DNA of 21,036 nt from an uncultured Alphaproteobacteria bacterium (GTDB lineage: Bacteria > Pseudomonadota > Alphaproteobacteria > Puniceispirillales > Puniceispirillaceae). Shown here in pieces: positions 14,285 to 21,036 of the stretch. The notes below the pieces were generated by a model. That model was given only the letters and a program-made list of their open reading frames with translations. It ran no database searches and was not told the origin of the DNA. A program made the position numbers and the translations under genes. How positions within the stretch are numbered: the first letter of the stretch is position 1; each line of letters opens with the position of its first letter. The stretch covers positions 1 to 21,036 of the forward strand of contig CAJWDO010000006.1 of the NCBI GenBank assembly GCA_913031555.1, in the 5' to 3' direction.

Positions 14285-15244
14285 TCAATTCACGCTGATG
14301 GTCATCCCTGACGGCGTGTCAGGCTGCCTGTCAGCGATGTCACCCTGATGACCGACGAGAGCGGGGCCGGCCTCGGCCGCGTTCGGAAAGAACAATTGGC
14401 TGCCATGTTTCTGGAATGCGGCAATTGCGGTCTGCCCGTCAGGAGAGACAAGCCAGTCACGAAAATCCAGGGCGGCCCGGTGTTTGATCATCGGGCATCG
14501 CGTCGGCGAAACCGGGATCACGCCGTACTGGTTGAACAGGTTGGGGTCGCCCTCGAACAGGATGTCGTGGCCGGCCTTGTTGCCGAAGGCAAGCCAGGTG
14601 GCGCGGTCACTGATTGTATAGGCCTCTGCCTGAACGGCGAAATTCAGTGTTGCGCCCATCCCCATGCCGGTTTCCAGATACCAGATGCTGTCGCCGGCAT
14701 CCGGCGTGTGGCCGCTGGCCGTCCACAGCCTGCGCTCGGCCCGGTTGGTGCCACTGTTATCACCGCGCGAGGCGAATTTGGCACTGCCTGCACGGATTGC
14801 CTGCATGGCCTCGCCAACCGTCCTGGCGGCGGCGATGCCGGCCGGGTCCTGCTGTGGGCCAAGAATGACGAAATCATTATACATCAGGTCATGCCGTTCG
14901 GTGCCATAGCCGGCGGACACGAAGTCAAGTTCGAGATCACGCGCATGGGCGATGACGATGTCGCCGTCGCAATTGCGCGCGTTTTCCAGCGCCTGACCGG
15001 TTCCGACCGCGACTACCTTCACCTCGGTTCCGCTGATCGCCGCGTAATGTGGCAGCAGATAGTCATACAGCCCCGAATTGTCGGTCGAGGTCGTCGATTG
15101 CAGAATCACCAACGTGCCAGCCTGCGCCGGGACGGCAAAAAGACATGCCGCGAGAAGCGCGGCAAGGCCGGTCGTTCGAATATGGCGACGCTGTCGCGCG
15201 TCATGCCCAAACCGAACAAGGTGATGACAGACACATGACACCAT
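14285..15244 (-). CDS. tupA: Periplasmic tungstate-type substrate-binding protein (TupA-like)
   Basis: TupA is the periplasmic binding protein of the TupABC tungstate importer. The 319-residue product shows the anion-binding signature STTSTDNSGL, VAVGTGQALENA, DIVIAHARDLE, GYGTERHDLMYNDFVILGP and SRGDNSGTN, all as in TupA rather than molybdate ModA or phosphate PstS. A signal peptide ends at VPAQA, about residue 42. The start is uncertain: the ATG at 15244 gives an unusually long basic leader, and an in-frame ATG at 15289 also exists; neither has a good ribosome site. About 30 residues after FFPNA form an extra C-terminal tail. No tupB permease or tupC ATPase follows, since the next gene is a PHP phosphoesterase. 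It may serve a transporter elsewhere. It is divergent from the redox gene set. Confidence 0.88.
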   Translation of the reverse strand: MVSCVCHHLVRFGHDARQRRHIRTTGLAALLAACLFAVPAQAGTLVILQSTTSTDNSGLYDYLLPHYAAISGTEVKVVAVGTGQALENARNCDGDIVIAHARDLELDFVSAGYGTERHDLMYNDFVILGPQQDPAGIAAARTVGEAMQAIRAGSAKFASRGDNSGTNRAERRLWTASGHTPDAGDSIWYLETGMGMGATLNFAVQAEAYTISDRATWLAFGNKAGHDILFEGDPNLFNQYGVIPVSPTRCPMIKHRAALDFRDWLVSPDGQTAIAAFQKHGSQLFFPNAAEAGPALVGHQGDIADRQPDTPSGMTISVN

Positions 15245-15455
15245 TTGTCTACTCACATCGTTGCACACAGCAAAAGGCGTGTGGAACATAGGCTAGCGCA
15301 CCGCATTTTATTGCAAAAGGTACAGATTGACGCGCCCCGCCTGTGGCAACCTCGACAATCGGCCGCGTGGGCGCGCGGTTGTGACATCTTGTCATTTGCC
15401 TGCTTCGCTGGTTTGTTTTTTTTGAGAGTTACGCGCAGGCGCAGGGGAGACCGGC
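15245..15455. promoter_or_regulatory. Divergent spacer between tupA and the DUF3144-cytochrome series
   Basis: These 211 bases should hold promoters for both directions. On the minus strand TAAAAT (15310-15305) is a fair -10 for tupA, with a poor -35. On the plus strand an inverted repeat TGACA-TCT-TGTCA (15382-15394) overlaps a TTGTCA -35-like box, followed by eight T residues (15416-15423) and then GGGGAGA before the ATG at 15456. The inverted repeat is a candidate operator. No regulator is nearby. Confidence 0.35.
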
Positions 15456-15758
15456 ATGACATATCCAAACTGGCATCAGCGGCCGGAACAATTCGATCCT
15501 GAAACCGCTGTTCCCGGCAAACTGGACGGTGAATCATTTACACGGGTCGCCGACCAGTTCATCGCGCTTGCCAACCAGCGCAATCGCAAGATCGACGCCA
15601 CCGAGTTGCAGATGGTAATGCTGTTCGCGGCGGCGCGATATGCCGCGCATGTCGGCAAAAATGTGATCGAGATCACCGATCAGGAAGATTTCATCAAACA
15701 TATGACAGCGCAATATGCCGACATGCTTCGCGGCCATTTCGCGGATCCCAATGTCTGA
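15456..15758 (+). CDS. DUF3144-family small protein
   Basis: This 100-residue soluble protein has no signal peptide or membrane segment. The stretch FTRVADQFIALANQRN, then ATELQMVMLFAAARYAAHV and QYADMLRGHF, fits my memory of DUF3144 (YERADAFIxLANxQ, then AAARFNAFV and EQYxxMLxxxL). Function is unknown for the whole family. GGAG lies six bases before the ATG. It is first in the + strand series, and the cytochrome c gene starts nine bases after its stop, so the two are cotranscribed. It is predicted to be helical and cytoplasmic, with no metal-binding motif. Confidence 0.75.
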   Translation: MTYPNWHQRPEQFDPETAVPGKLDGESFTRVADQFIALANQRNRKIDATELQMVMLFAAARYAAHVGKNVIEITDQEDFIKHMTAQYADMLRGHFADPNV

Positions 15759-15767
15759 GGTCGGAAC

Positions 15768-16193
15768 ATGAAACCAGCGACAGGCATCACCGGAAACATG
15801 ACGGCGGTCCCGCGGCAGTGGCGGCCGGGTATTGGCGTTGCGCTCCTGATGGCGATGATGGGCGCGGCAGCGCCGGCCAGCGCCGATGTGGATCGCGGGC
15901 GCGAGGTGGCGGCAACGCATTGCACGCGCTGCCACGTCGTCGGAGACATCAATCCCTATGGCGGGATCGAATCCACGCCGTCCTTCATCGGCATGAAATA
16001 TCTTGCCGACTGGGAACGTCGGTTCGAGGAATTCTATATCTTGCCGCCACACCCGGCATTGGTCAGGATCGACGAGGTCACGGCCGAGCGGTCCGACGAC
16101 AGGCCGGCTTTCGTCCACGAGATTGTGCTGACACTTGAAGATGTCGATGACATCCTCAATTTTGTCAGAACATTGCCATCACCGGCCCGCTAG
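15768..16193 (+). CDS. Exported monohaem c-type cytochrome
   Basis: The 141-residue protein has an N-terminal signal sequence (hydrophobic GIGVALLMAMMGAAA, ending APASA at residue 39) and one haem-attachment motif, C52-T-R-C55-H56. M76 (SFIGMKYL) is a candidate sixth ligand. After it come LPPHP (92-96) and a C-terminal helix (LEDVDDILNFVRTL) typical of small class I cytochromes. The mature protein would be periplasmic, carrying single electrons. GAGG precedes the ATG by seven bases; an internal ATG at residue 11 is possible. Its position between a cytosolic DUF3144 protein and Fe-S maturation genes suggests it accepts electrons from the enzyme this cluster serves. The specific partner is not evident. 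Confidence 0.88.
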   Translation: MKPATGITGNMTAVPRQWRPGIGVALLMAMMGAAAPASADVDRGREVAATHCTRCHVVGDINPYGGIESTPSFIGMKYLADWERRFEEFYILPPHPALVRIDEVTAERSDDRPAFVHEIVLTLEDVDDILNFVRTLPSPAR

Positions 16194-16265
16194 GTCGGCC
16201 CGCAAGCCTGGCCATTCAGGTCGGCCTGTTCAAATTGATTTACCCGTATCGAGGAGGAAATACAG

Positions 16266-16502
16266 ATGAGTACAGACAAACGTGATGACATGAGCGATGA
16301 CGAGATCGCGATGCGAAAATTCCTGAAACAGCTTGGCGTGACTGCGCATCAGGAGCTGGAGGCCGCACTTCAGGCCGCGGTTGCCGAAGGCAAGCTGGCC
16401 GCTGGCGCCGAGGTGGCGGTGAGCGCCGAGGTGACGATTGCCGAGCTTGGCTATGTGCATCGTGTCGAGGGCAACCTTCTGACCCCGGGTAGCAATGGCT
16501 GA
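16266..16502 (+). CDS. DUF6494-like small protein
   Basis: This 78-residue protein has a helical start (EIAMRKFLKQLGVTAHQELEAALQAAVAEGKL) and a C-terminal beta-like part (ELGYVHRVEGNLL). This matches my memory of DUF6494 (IRKFLKxVGVTSQxEIE, then HRIDGEI). No function is known to me. A very strong ribosome site, GGAGG, lies eight bases before the ATG. Its last eight bases overlap the start of the Mrp/ApbC gene, so the two are translationally coupled, and a role as a partner of the Fe-S carrier is a reasonable guess. No cysteines are present, so it does not itself hold an Fe-S cluster. Confidence 0.72.
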   Translation: MSTDKRDDMSDDEIAMRKFLKQLGVTAHQELEAALQAAVAEGKLAAGAEVAVSAEVTIAELGYVHRVEGNLLTPGSNG

Positions 16503-17577
16503 CATTACCGAAGATGACGTGATCGAGGCGCTACGCGATGTGATCGACCCCTCGCAGGGTAAGTCCGTTGTCGATCTCGACATGGTCAGCGCGGTGCATG
16601 TCAAACAGACAAATGTCAGTTTCGCGCTCGAAGTGCCGGCGCATCGTGGCCCGGCCATGGAACCGGTACGGCAGGCGGCTGAAAAGGCGGCTCGCGCCAT
16701 TCCCGGCGTGACAAGCGCCACGGTGGTTGTGACCGCGCATTCCGGCACCGCCCCGGCGGCTGCCTCAGCGCCGGACGAGACTGTCGAAAAAGTTCATGAG
16801 ATCAAGGTCAGGCGGTTTGTCGCCGTGGCCTCGGGAAAGGGTGGTGTCGGCAAATCGACCACCGCCGTGAATTTGGCGATCGCGTTGCGGCTCGAGGGGT
16901 TGCGGGTGGGACTTCTCGACGCCGATGTCTATGGGCCATCGCTTCCCCGCATGCTCGGGGTCAGCGGTCGGCCCGGGTCTGCCGGCGGTGACATGGTGCG
17001 CCCGTTGGAAAATTATGGCGTTCATCTGATGTCGATGGGGCTTCTTGTTCCCGATGACACCGCGATGATCTGGCGAGGCCCGATGGTGCAGTCGGCGCTG
17101 ACGCAGATGCTTGACTCCGTCGCCTGGGGGACGCTGGACGTGATGATCATCGATCTGCCGCCCGGTACCGGCGATATCCAGATTTCGCTGGCACAGCAGG
17201 TCAGCCTTGCCGGTGCGGTGGTTGTCTCGACCCCGCAGGACATCGCGCTCCTTGATGTCGTGAAGGCAATCACCATGTTCGATAAGGCCGAGGTGCCGGT
17301 GCTCGGGATGATCCAGAACATGGCCTACTGGTCCTGTCCGGATTGTGGTCGCACCGATCACATCTTTGGCAATGATGGTGTGAAGGGTGAGGCGTCGCGT
17401 CGTGGAATCGAGATGCTTGGCGAGATTCCGTTGTCGCTGGAGGTGCGGACAGGTGGTGATTCCGGCACGCCGGTGGTGGTAGCCAACCCGCGCTCGGTAC
17501 AGGCCAAGACCTATCGTAAGATTGCCCGGCGCCTGATGGAGGTTGCCGATCTGCAGCGCGAGGAGGAAGACGCATGA
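16495..17577 (+). CDS. apbC: Mrp/NBP35-family iron-sulfur cluster carrier ATPase
   Basis: This cytoplasmic P-loop protein receives Fe-S clusters and passes them to apo-enzymes. The 360-residue chain has an N-terminal MIP18/DUF59-type domain (about 4-82), a short Ala/Pro linker, and a ParA/MinD-type ATPase. The ATPase has the deviant Walker A SGKGGVGKST (113-122), LLDADVYGPS (140-149), IIDLPPGTGD (218-227), and the cluster-binding pair C281/C284 (WSCPDCG). The start at 16495 overlaps the DUF6494-like gene by eight bases, and the stop overlaps the next gene by four (ATGA). This places the protein at the core of a tightly coupled unit. A dedicated carrier in this context suggests the cluster matures a particular Fe-S enzyme, though this could also be the housekeeping copy. 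Confidence 0.92.
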   Translation: MADITEDDVIEALRDVIDPSQGKSVVDLDMVSAVHVKQTNVSFALEVPAHRGPAMEPVRQAAEKAARAIPGVTSATVVVTAHSGTAPAAASAPDETVEKVHEIKVRRFVAVASGKGGVGKSTTAVNLAIALRLEGLRVGLLDADVYGPSLPRMLGVSGRPGSAGGDMVRPLENYGVHLMSMGLLVPDDTAMIWRGPMVQSALTQMLDSVAWGTLDVMIIDLPPGTGDIQISLAQQVSLAGAVVVSTPQDIALLDVVKAITMFDKAEVPVLGMIQNMAYWSCPDCGRTDHIFGNDGVKGEASRRGIEMLGEIPLSLEVRTGGDSGTPVVVANPRSVQAKTYRKIARRLMEVADLQREEEDA

Positions 17578-18365
17578 GCCTATATTACGAGGAATTTCCG
17601 GCCGAGGATGGTGATGCGCCGCAATTGCCGCCATTGCTGACCGTGGTGCCGGTGCCGGAAGGCCAGGATGTGGCGACAAAGGCGCTGGCGGCGGTTGCCA
17701 CCGCCGAGGTTGGCACCGTCCTCTATTCGGAAGCCACACAGATCGTCGACCTTGCCATCATTCTTGGACCGGAAGTGCCGCTCCGACGGGCCGGGCAGAT
17801 GTTGTATGCGCTGATGATCGGCGTAGGTGATGCCATTGGCGCGCTGGCCCCGCCAGAGGTTGCCGTATCCTACCAGCTTCCCGGGTACATATTGCTGAAC
17901 AGGGGCCGTGCCGGTCGCGTGTGGATCACCGCCGACCCGTCCGCAGGTCGTGAGGATGTGCCCGGCTGGATGGTTGTCGGGGCGACGATTGACCTGTCGG
18001 TGCGCACTGGATCGGAAGATGTGTGGCGCGACGAAGGCGGCCTTGAATACACCTCGCTTGCCGAGGAGGGGGGCAGTTTCATCTCGCGGACACGGCTTGT
18101 CGAATCCATGTGCCGGCATTTCATGGCCTGGGTCAATCGGTGGCAGGATGACGGGTTCCGGCCACTTCACGATCTTTGGGTGCAACGCCTTCAGGAAGGT
18201 GGCGAGATGGTGCTTGCCGATGGTGGCATGGCCGAATGGGTTGGGCTGGATGAGGATGGCGCGGCGCTGATCAAGATCGATGGTCGTCCGGTTGGCCTGA
18301 TCCCGACCGAGTTCGAGAGTGTTTGCGGCCCGGCGGAATTGCATTCGGTGAAGGACGTAAAGTGA
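17574..18365 (+). CDS. Biotin/lipoate-ligase-fold protein, probable pseudo-ligase
   Basis: The 263-residue protein has the outline of a biotin/lipoate protein ligase. The core (about 45-145) contains GPEVPLRRAGQMLYALMIGVGDAIGAL, LPGYILLNRGRAGRVWI and WMVVGATIDLS. The end (about 200-245) looks like the small SH3-type C-terminal domain (MAEWVGLDEDGAALIKIDGR). The ligase-defining features are absent: there is no GRGRxGR adenylate loop (AEVGTVLYSE stands there), the usual KWPND is replaced by YQLPGY, and the catalytic Lys of the RKxAG motif appears to be Arg (R112 or R115). It may bind a cofactor or protein rather than ligate. It overlaps the Mrp stop by four bases and sits ten bases before the DUF6505-like gene. 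Annotation as an active ligase would probably be wrong. Confidence 0.75.
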   Translation: MSLYYEEFPAEDGDAPQLPPLLTVVPVPEGQDVATKALAAVATAEVGTVLYSEATQIVDLAIILGPEVPLRRAGQMLYALMIGVGDAIGALAPPEVAVSYQLPGYILLNRGRAGRVWITADPSAGREDVPGWMVVGATIDLSVRTGSEDVWRDEGGLEYTSLAEEGGSFISRTRLVESMCRHFMAWVNRWQDDGFRPLHDLWVQRLQEGGEMVLADGGMAEWVGLDEDGAALIKIDGRPVGLIPTEFESVCGPAELHSVKDVK

Positions 18366-18375
18366 AGGGCATATC

Positions 18376-18873
18376 ATGAAGTTGGCGCGCATCATTCGGT
18401 TTGATCCGTCCGACCTGAACGTCTTTCCTGCTGCCGCCGAGGAAGGCGAATGGGCGCTTGTCGGCACTTTCTGTTTTGCCGATCTGGCGCCTGAGGCACT
18501 GACCGGCAAGGTCAAGCAGGCCTTCAGCAACGGCTTTCTGGGCACAGCTTCCTTCGGCTTCTCGACGCTGGTCAGCATCGTCAATGCCGGTGAGGAAGAT
18601 GTCGCGCGTCTGACCGACGAGGTGGCGGTGGCCTTTGTCGAGCGACTTGGTGCGCCCAACCTCGAGGTGGCGCGCGCCGCCGCCGCTGAGGAAATTGCCT
18701 TCATGGCCGAGCTGTGCGCACAGCATAAGGCCGGCACGCTGCTGACAATCCAGCGCCAGCTTGGCGAGGATGGCATCACCGAGAGTTTCCGCAGCCTGTC
18801 GAAGGCCGATTCCTGCGCCGAGCAGAAGATCTGGACGGTGATCGAGGATGAGGAACCCGTCAATGCCGGCTGA
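18376..18873 (+). CDS. DUF6505-like protein
   Basis: This 165-residue soluble protein starts MKLARIIRFDPSDLNVF and continues with EEGEWALVGTFCFADL, KQAFSNGFLGTASFGFSTLVSI and a helical middle rich in Ala and Glu (LEVARAAAAEEIAFMAELCAQH). I match it from memory to DUF6505, a family without known function usually found beside the ligase-fold protein. Cysteines are few and not spaced for a metal site. It starts ten bases after the preceding stop, with AAGGG as a modest ribosome site, and is clearly part of the same operon. No catalytic residues can be proposed. Confidence 0.68.
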   Translation: MKLARIIRFDPSDLNVFPAAAEEGEWALVGTFCFADLAPEALTGKVKQAFSNGFLGTASFGFSTLVSIVNAGEEDVARLTDEVAVAFVERLGAPNLEVARAAAAEEIAFMAELCAQHKAGTLLTIQRQLGEDGITESFRSLSKADSCAEQKIWTVIEDEEPVNAG

Positions 18874-18903
18874 GACCCGGCACAGCAAACCGAGGGAATG
18901 GAC

Positions 18904-19890
18904 ATGACACAGGATTTCTGGCTGACCTCGGGTTGGCACCTTCTTGACCGCGATTCCGATGGACGGCTTGTTCCCAGCGCGGATTTCATGCTGGCCTATT
19001 ATGCCCGTGACGAGATCGCCCCGCAGGATGAATCCTGTCCGGCCGAACGCGCCCTGCATGCGCGGCTGAGCGAGGACCCCTTCGCCGAGGTGTCGGAGGA
19101 GGATTTCGATCCCATCATCGACCGCGACGTCGTGCACAACTATCGCGCCGTGCTGGCTTTCCGCGCTTTTCTGGCACAGTATCCCACGCTCGAGGCCGCC
19201 TATATTGCGATCGTTCGTGGGGCCAAAATCGATTTTCCGCCACTGTTCGTCGAACAGCTGACGCAGATCATCCTTCGCAACATCCTTGATGGGGAAACCG
19301 ACACGCTGAAGATTCGCGCCGCCGAATGCCTGTTTCGCCAGCAGACCGTGACGCTGGATGACGGCTGCATCATGGTGGCTGACCACGCAACGGTCCAGCT
19401 TCAGGCCGGCATGGCAAGGATGCTCAAGGAAGGGCCGTCCCCGGATGAGGTCAGCATCGACATCCTCGCCACCGAAACAGCGGATGAATATTGGAGCCGT
19501 TCCGACATGTTCAACACGTCGGTCGATATTGCCTTCACGCAGCCGGCCCTTGACGGGCTGTGCCGCGTCATGGAGGCATGGATCAACTATTTTCTTGGCG
19601 TTACCACGCGCATCCAGCCAATGCACGAGATCGAGGATGAAAGCTGGTCATGGCATATCGGGCTGGACACCGTCTCGAACGATCTGTTCAACGATCTCTA
19701 TAATGGCGCGGATGTTGGCGAGGACCGGCTGAGCGCTATCCTGTGCCTGTTCAAGCTCGAATCGGAAGACGGGTTCCTTCCCGAAATGGCCGGCCGGCCG
19801 GTGTATCTCGGCCTCGCGATGGACCAGACCGGCAGTGTGCGCATGAAGCCACAAAACCTGCTTGCCAACCTGCCGCTGGCGACAAGCTGA
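18904..19890 (+). CDS. DUF6352-like protein
   Basis: This 328-residue soluble protein starts MTQDFWLTSGWHLLDRD, with FMLAYYARDE, CPAERALHARLSEDPF and IIDRDVVHNY, then FPPLFVEQLTQIILRNILDG and RAAECLFRQQTVTL. I match it from memory to DUF6352, a family without known function seen with DUF6505. The HNYRAVLAFRAFLAQYPTLEAAY region looks helical and the rest mixed; I see no known fold signature. Two ATGs compete, 18898 and 18904. The second is chosen because GAGGG is eight bases upstream, whereas it abuts the first. It is the last gene of the + strand series, 30 bases after the DUF6505-like gene, and converges on the 4Fe-4S gene with 86 bases between. Confidence 0.68.
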   Translation: MTQDFWLTSGWHLLDRDSDGRLVPSADFMLAYYARDEIAPQDESCPAERALHARLSEDPFAEVSEEDFDPIIDRDVVHNYRAVLAFRAFLAQYPTLEAAYIAIVRGAKIDFPPLFVEQLTQIILRNILDGETDTLKIRAAECLFRQQTVTLDDGCIMVADHATVQLQAGMARMLKEGPSPDEVSIDILATETADEYWSRSDMFNTSVDIAFTQPALDGLCRVMEAWINYFLGVTTRIQPMHEIEDESWSWHIGLDTVSNDLFNDLYNGADVGEDRLSAILCLFKLESEDGFLPEMAGRPVYLGLAMDQTGSVRMKPQNLLANLPLATS

Positions 19891-19927
19891 CATCCGGTAT
19901 CGGCTCTGCCGGGCGGTATCGGCCCCG

Positions 19928-19947
19928 CCGGGGCGATGCCGCCCCGG
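19928..19947. terminator. GC-rich stem-loop between convergent genes
   Basis: CCGGGGCG (19928-19935) pairs perfectly with CGCCCCGG (19940-19947) around a four-base loop, in the 86-base gap between the two convergent stops. No T-run follows on either strand, so it may act weakly or with Rho. A nine-base direct repeat GGTATCGGC (19896 and 19915) lies just before it. Confidence 0.45.
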
Positions 19948-19976
19948 TCCGTGCAATGGGCCTGGTCAATGCCGGC

Positions 19977-21035
19977 CTAATTCATATAGTCATCGGTGGT
20001 TCGCGGCTTGCGGCGTTCGCCGACATCCATCAGCCTGTCATCCTTGTCAAACATCGCCTCGACCCGGCAATCCTCGCACATTTTCAGCGTTTCGATCTGA
20101 TTCTCGCCGCTGAACATGCTGTGACCTGACAGCTTGTCAATCACCCGTTCGATCGAACGCGAGCTGCCAAAAGGCTTGCCGCATCCCGTGCAGTGGAACG
20201 GTGCGTCCTCGATCACCAGCTCGGCATCCATCGTGCTGTCCGCAAGGTTGAATTGCGGCACCAGCGAGATGACCTTTTCCGGGCAGGTGGCAACGCAGAT
20301 GCCACATTGCAGGCAGGCATCCTCGCGGAACAGAAGCTGCGGCGCATCCGGATTGTCCTGCAGCGCGCCGGCCGGGCAGGCGCCGACACAGGACAGGCAG
20401 ATTGTGCAGTTTTCCGTGTCAATCTCGACCCGACCATAGGGCGCGCCCTCGGGAAGAGGAATGGCGGTCGGTTCAATCTTCTGCGCGCCGGCAAGGCCGC
20501 GCATCGCGAGGCGGGTGATGCCGCGCGGGCTGCCAAGCGGGCTGAAAGGTGCCGGTTTGACCTTGTCGCCCGGACGGCTGGCGCGAAACCGGGCCGCCAC
20601 CATATCGGGATCAATCTCGTCAATCAGGACGAAGCGCGATTCGTCATCCGCTCCGACGCCCGTCATCAACGCGCGCGCCATTTCAACCTGCCGGGCGATC
20701 TGCGGGGTCTCGTCAGCCTTGTTCGGATTGGCAAGGATGATGACCTGACCATAGCCCTGGGCAATGGCGGCAACCAGCATGTCGTGCCCGACCCGGCCGG
20801 TGCTGTGCATGGTCATCGGCAACATATCCGCCGGCAGGCCGGGACCGAACCGCGCGATCATGTCGATCATGCCCGCACCATGGCTGGCATCGGCAAGAAG
20901 CAGCCGCGGTGTCTTGCCGCCAGCTTCAAGGTAATGGTCGATAAGGTTGGCGATCTGCTGGCCGAAGCTATCAGCGGCGGGAAGGTTCGTCTGCGCCGCC
21001 CCTGACGGGCAGACGGCACCGCAATAGCCGCAGCC
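19977..21035 (-). CDS. Multi-cluster 4Fe-4S ferredoxin-domain protein, 5' partial
   Basis: The frame runs off the right edge, leaving 352 residues of the C-terminal part. It begins within a cluster motif (CGYCGAVCPSGAA). The middle region (about 45-160) has no cysteine clusters and resembles an alpha/beta domain (PRLLLADASHGAG, HSTGRVGHDMLVAAIAQGYGQVIIL), loosely like the MvhD/hydrogenase-delta family. Then come two classic 4Fe-4S motifs, CTICLSCVGACP and CLQCGICVATCP, and two C-terminal CxxC pairs (CTGCGKPF and CEDCR) that could bind zinc or another cluster. The internal ATG at 20870 is not the start, since Fe-S sequence continues upstream of it. A protein with three or more clusters would move electrons between a dehydrogenase and a carrier. 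It converges on the DUF6352-like gene, so it belongs to a neighbouring unit reading in from the right. Confidence 0.9.
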   Translation of the reverse strand, partial: GCGYCGAVCPSGAAQTNLPAADSFGQQIANLIDHYLEAGGKTPRLLLADASHGAGMIDMIARFGPGLPADMLPMTMHSTGRVGHDMLVAAIAQGYGQVIILANPNKADETPQIARQVEMARALMTGVGADDESRFVLIDEIDPDMVAARFRASRPGDKVKPAPFSPLGSPRGITRLAMRGLAGAQKIEPTAIPLPEGAPYGRVEIDTENCTICLSCVGACPAGALQDNPDAPQLLFREDACLQCGICVATCPEKVISLVPQFNLADSTMDAELVIEDAPFHCTGCGKPFGSSRSIERVIDKLSGHSMFSGENQIETLKMCEDCRVEAMFDKDDRLMDVGERRKPRTTDDYMN

Positions 21036-21036
21036 G

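Noticed and set aside
15456..15758. DUF5076 as the family of the first gene in the redox series
   Set aside because: DUF5076 proteins as I remember them have a different core; the LANQ and AAAR segments fit DUF3144 better.
17580..19626. Long minus-strand frames (469 and 451 codons) opposite the ligase-fold, DUF6505 and DUF6352 genes
   Set aside because: The + strand genes have tight overlaps, ribosome sites and family resemblance; the minus frames are low-complexity and overlap one another.
1..21036. Mobile elements, CRISPR arrays, tRNA or rRNA genes
   Set aside because: I looked for transposase or integrase motifs, regularly spaced repeats, cloverleaf-like segments and rRNA-like sequence, and found none I could support.

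Overview
The window reads as a GC-rich chromosomal segment of an alphaproteobacterium, probably a marine heterotroph of the SAR116/Rhodospirillales kind. That placement rests on the mix of sugar-acid enzymes, a non-pyrrolysine MttB-family methyltransferase, a sigma-32/ROSE-type small heat shock gene and a block of small proteins I know mainly from Alphaproteobacteria; it is inference, as there is no rRNA or other marker. I see no transposase, integrase, phage gene, CRISPR array, tRNA or rRNA. No transcription factor is encoded.

Region 1 (1-8920) is a sugar-acid catabolic locus. A partial sugar phosphate isomerase/epimerase enters from the left on the + strand. It converges on a five-gene minus-strand operon. 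In transcription order this is a BDH2-like short-chain dehydrogenase, a XylD-like IlvD/Edd sugar-acid dehydratase, a fumarylacetoacetate-hydrolase-fold enzyme, 2-keto-3-deoxygalactonate kinase (dgoK) and KDPGal aldolase (dgoA). A 383-base divergent spacer separates it from a full-length altronate dehydratase (uxaA-type) and a D-2-hydroxyacid dehydrogenase on the + strand. The dehydratase would make 2-keto-3-deoxy acids. These could leave by phosphorylation and aldol cleavage (DgoK/DgoA) or by C4 oxidation and hydrolysis (SDR/FAH). Having both exits in one operon is the notable point.

Region 2 (8945-14201) is a run of minus-strand genes: a glutathione S-transferase with a C-terminal extension, an Hsp20/IbpA chaperone, an MttB-family methyltransferase, an exported histidine phosphatase and a PHP-domain phosphoesterase. 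The hsp20 leader is well preserved. It has a near-consensus RpoH promoter, an untranslated leader of about 93 bases with three predicted hairpins, the last a ROSE-type hairpin over the Shine-Dalgarno, and a Rho-independent terminator after the gene.

Region 3 (14285-21036) is the least understood part. A tungstate-type periplasmic binding protein (tupA-like, without tupB/tupC here) is divergent from a tight + strand series. That series is a DUF3144 protein, an exported monohaem cytochrome c, a DUF6494-like protein, an Mrp/ApbC iron-sulfur carrier ATPase, a biotin/lipoate-ligase-fold protein without the usual catalytic motifs, a DUF6505-like protein and a DUF6352-like protein. A multi-cluster 4Fe-4S protein converges from the right and is cut by the window end. 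The joint presence of tungstate binding, Fe-S delivery, ferredoxin and cytochrome suggests maturation of, or electron transfer for, a Mo/W enzyme such as formate dehydrogenase encoded just outside the window. This is the best candidate for an undescribed system.
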